A stretch of 64,000 bases of DNA from Bacteroidales bacterium (GTDB taxonomy: Bacteria > Bacteroidota > Bacteroidia > Bacteroidales > G3-4614): the NCBI GenBank assembly GCA_015061035.1, contig SUXK01000005.1, positions 62,001-126,000 of the forward strand, written 5' to 3'. The notes under the pieces are model-generated. The model made no database searches and was not told the DNA's origin. It worked only from the letters and a program-made list of their open reading frames with translations. Shown here piece after piece: positions 63,763 to 64,000 of the stretch. The position numbers and the translations under genes were made by a program. How positions within the stretch are numbered: the stretch's first letter is position 1; every line of letters starts with the position of its first letter.

Positions 63763-64000
63763 GGTATCTTCTTCGTCATCATCTTCATCCCAAAGCGAGG
63801 GAAAGTCGTAAGAGTATTCGTTCTCAATAAAGGCTTTAAGGTCTCGGCCCTCGCGTTTTGTTGGACGTCCCATTCCTTTACTGCGAGCAACAAATCCACT
63901 GATGCGTGACATCTCTAAAATATCGTATTGCTCTTGAGGGGTTATGTTCTCCAGAAAATTGGGAACAAGTTTTGCTCCCATTCTGTTTTCTGCAAGGGCT
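63754..64000 (-). CDS. Hsp15-like S4-domain RNA-binding protein (C-terminal part)
   Basis: The frame is open to the window edge, so the N-terminal S4 domain lies beyond it. The visible 82 residues read ALAENRMGAKLVPNF, LEMSRISGFVARSKG and GRPTKREGRDL, then an acidic tail of Asp and Glu. This pattern matches the C-terminal half of the Hsp15 (HslR)-type heat-shock proteins of Bacteroidetes, which bind stalled 50S subunits carrying nascent tRNA. An in-frame ATG at 63981 is unlikely to be the true start. Confidence 0.7.
   Translation of the reverse strand, partial: ALAENRMGAKLVPNFLENITPQEQYDILEMSRISGFVARSKGMGRPTKREGRDLKAFIENEYSYDFPSLWDEDDDEEDTSI

Overview
The window is chromosomal DNA from an AT-rich member of the Bacteroidota, most likely the order Bacteroidales. 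The signs are promoters of the Bacteroidetes type (TTTG, a 19-21 nt spacer, then TAnnTTTG) at several genes, mostly A-rich leaders without Shine-Dalgarno motifs, a Por/T9SS-like C-terminal tail, a fused FeoA-FeoB, a long-form IspG, a large LptD, and a ParA-ParB-DUF5683-lytic transglycosylase block. I cannot name the genus.

Layout. 1-1330: the end of one and the whole of a second secreted protein with near-identical C-terminal tails. 1429-19676: one very long plus-strand ribosomal cluster combining the str, S10, spc and alpha operons (rpsL-rpsG-fusA-rpsJ through secY-map-infA-rpmJ to rpsD-rpoA-rplQ), with a promoter before rpsL, a probable internal promoter before rpsM and a terminator after rplQ. 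19771-26914 (minus): a DUF1460 amidase-like protein, then a tight run of a nucleoside kinase, rpoN, a PAP2-like membrane protein, purE and ispG. 27052-28901 (plus): a Na/Pi cotransporter. 28940-33991 (minus): parA, parB, a DUF5683 protein, an MltD-like lytic transglycosylase and purT. 34431-40515 (plus): a CNNM/CBS protein, a GNAT acetyltransferase, rnhB, the iron transporter feoAB with its small Cys-rich partner, and an lrgA/lrgB pair. 40769-45860: an EmrB/EmrA/TolC-type efflux operon (minus) opposite an AraC-family regulator (plus). 45867-49757 (minus): a fused SpmA-SpmB protein and malQ. 49978-52693 (plus): a GH123-like lipoprotein and a nitronate monooxygenase-like flavoprotein. 52858-64000 (minus): purB, tRNA-Val(TAC), class I fumarase, rpsA, lptD, an HD-domain protein overlapping ilvE, and the C-terminal end of an Hsp15-like S4-domain protein that runs off the edge.

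The gene content is mostly core housekeeping: translation, purine synthesis, isoprenoid precursor synthesis, chromosome segregation, envelope biogenesis and iron uptake. I see no phage, insertion sequence, CRISPR, toxin-antitoxin or obvious defence system. The unusual material is between genes: a dispersed hairpin-bearing repeat in three copies (35511, 40516, 56581), three tandem copies of a 12-mer that spells start-Ser-Glu-stop in the leader of the GH123-like gene, an 85-bp tandem duplication covering the ilvE promoter, palindromic repeats behind the DUF1460 gene's start, and strong Shine-Dalgarno sequences on only three ribosomal genes. These are the best candidates for undescribed biology; no new multi-gene system is evident.
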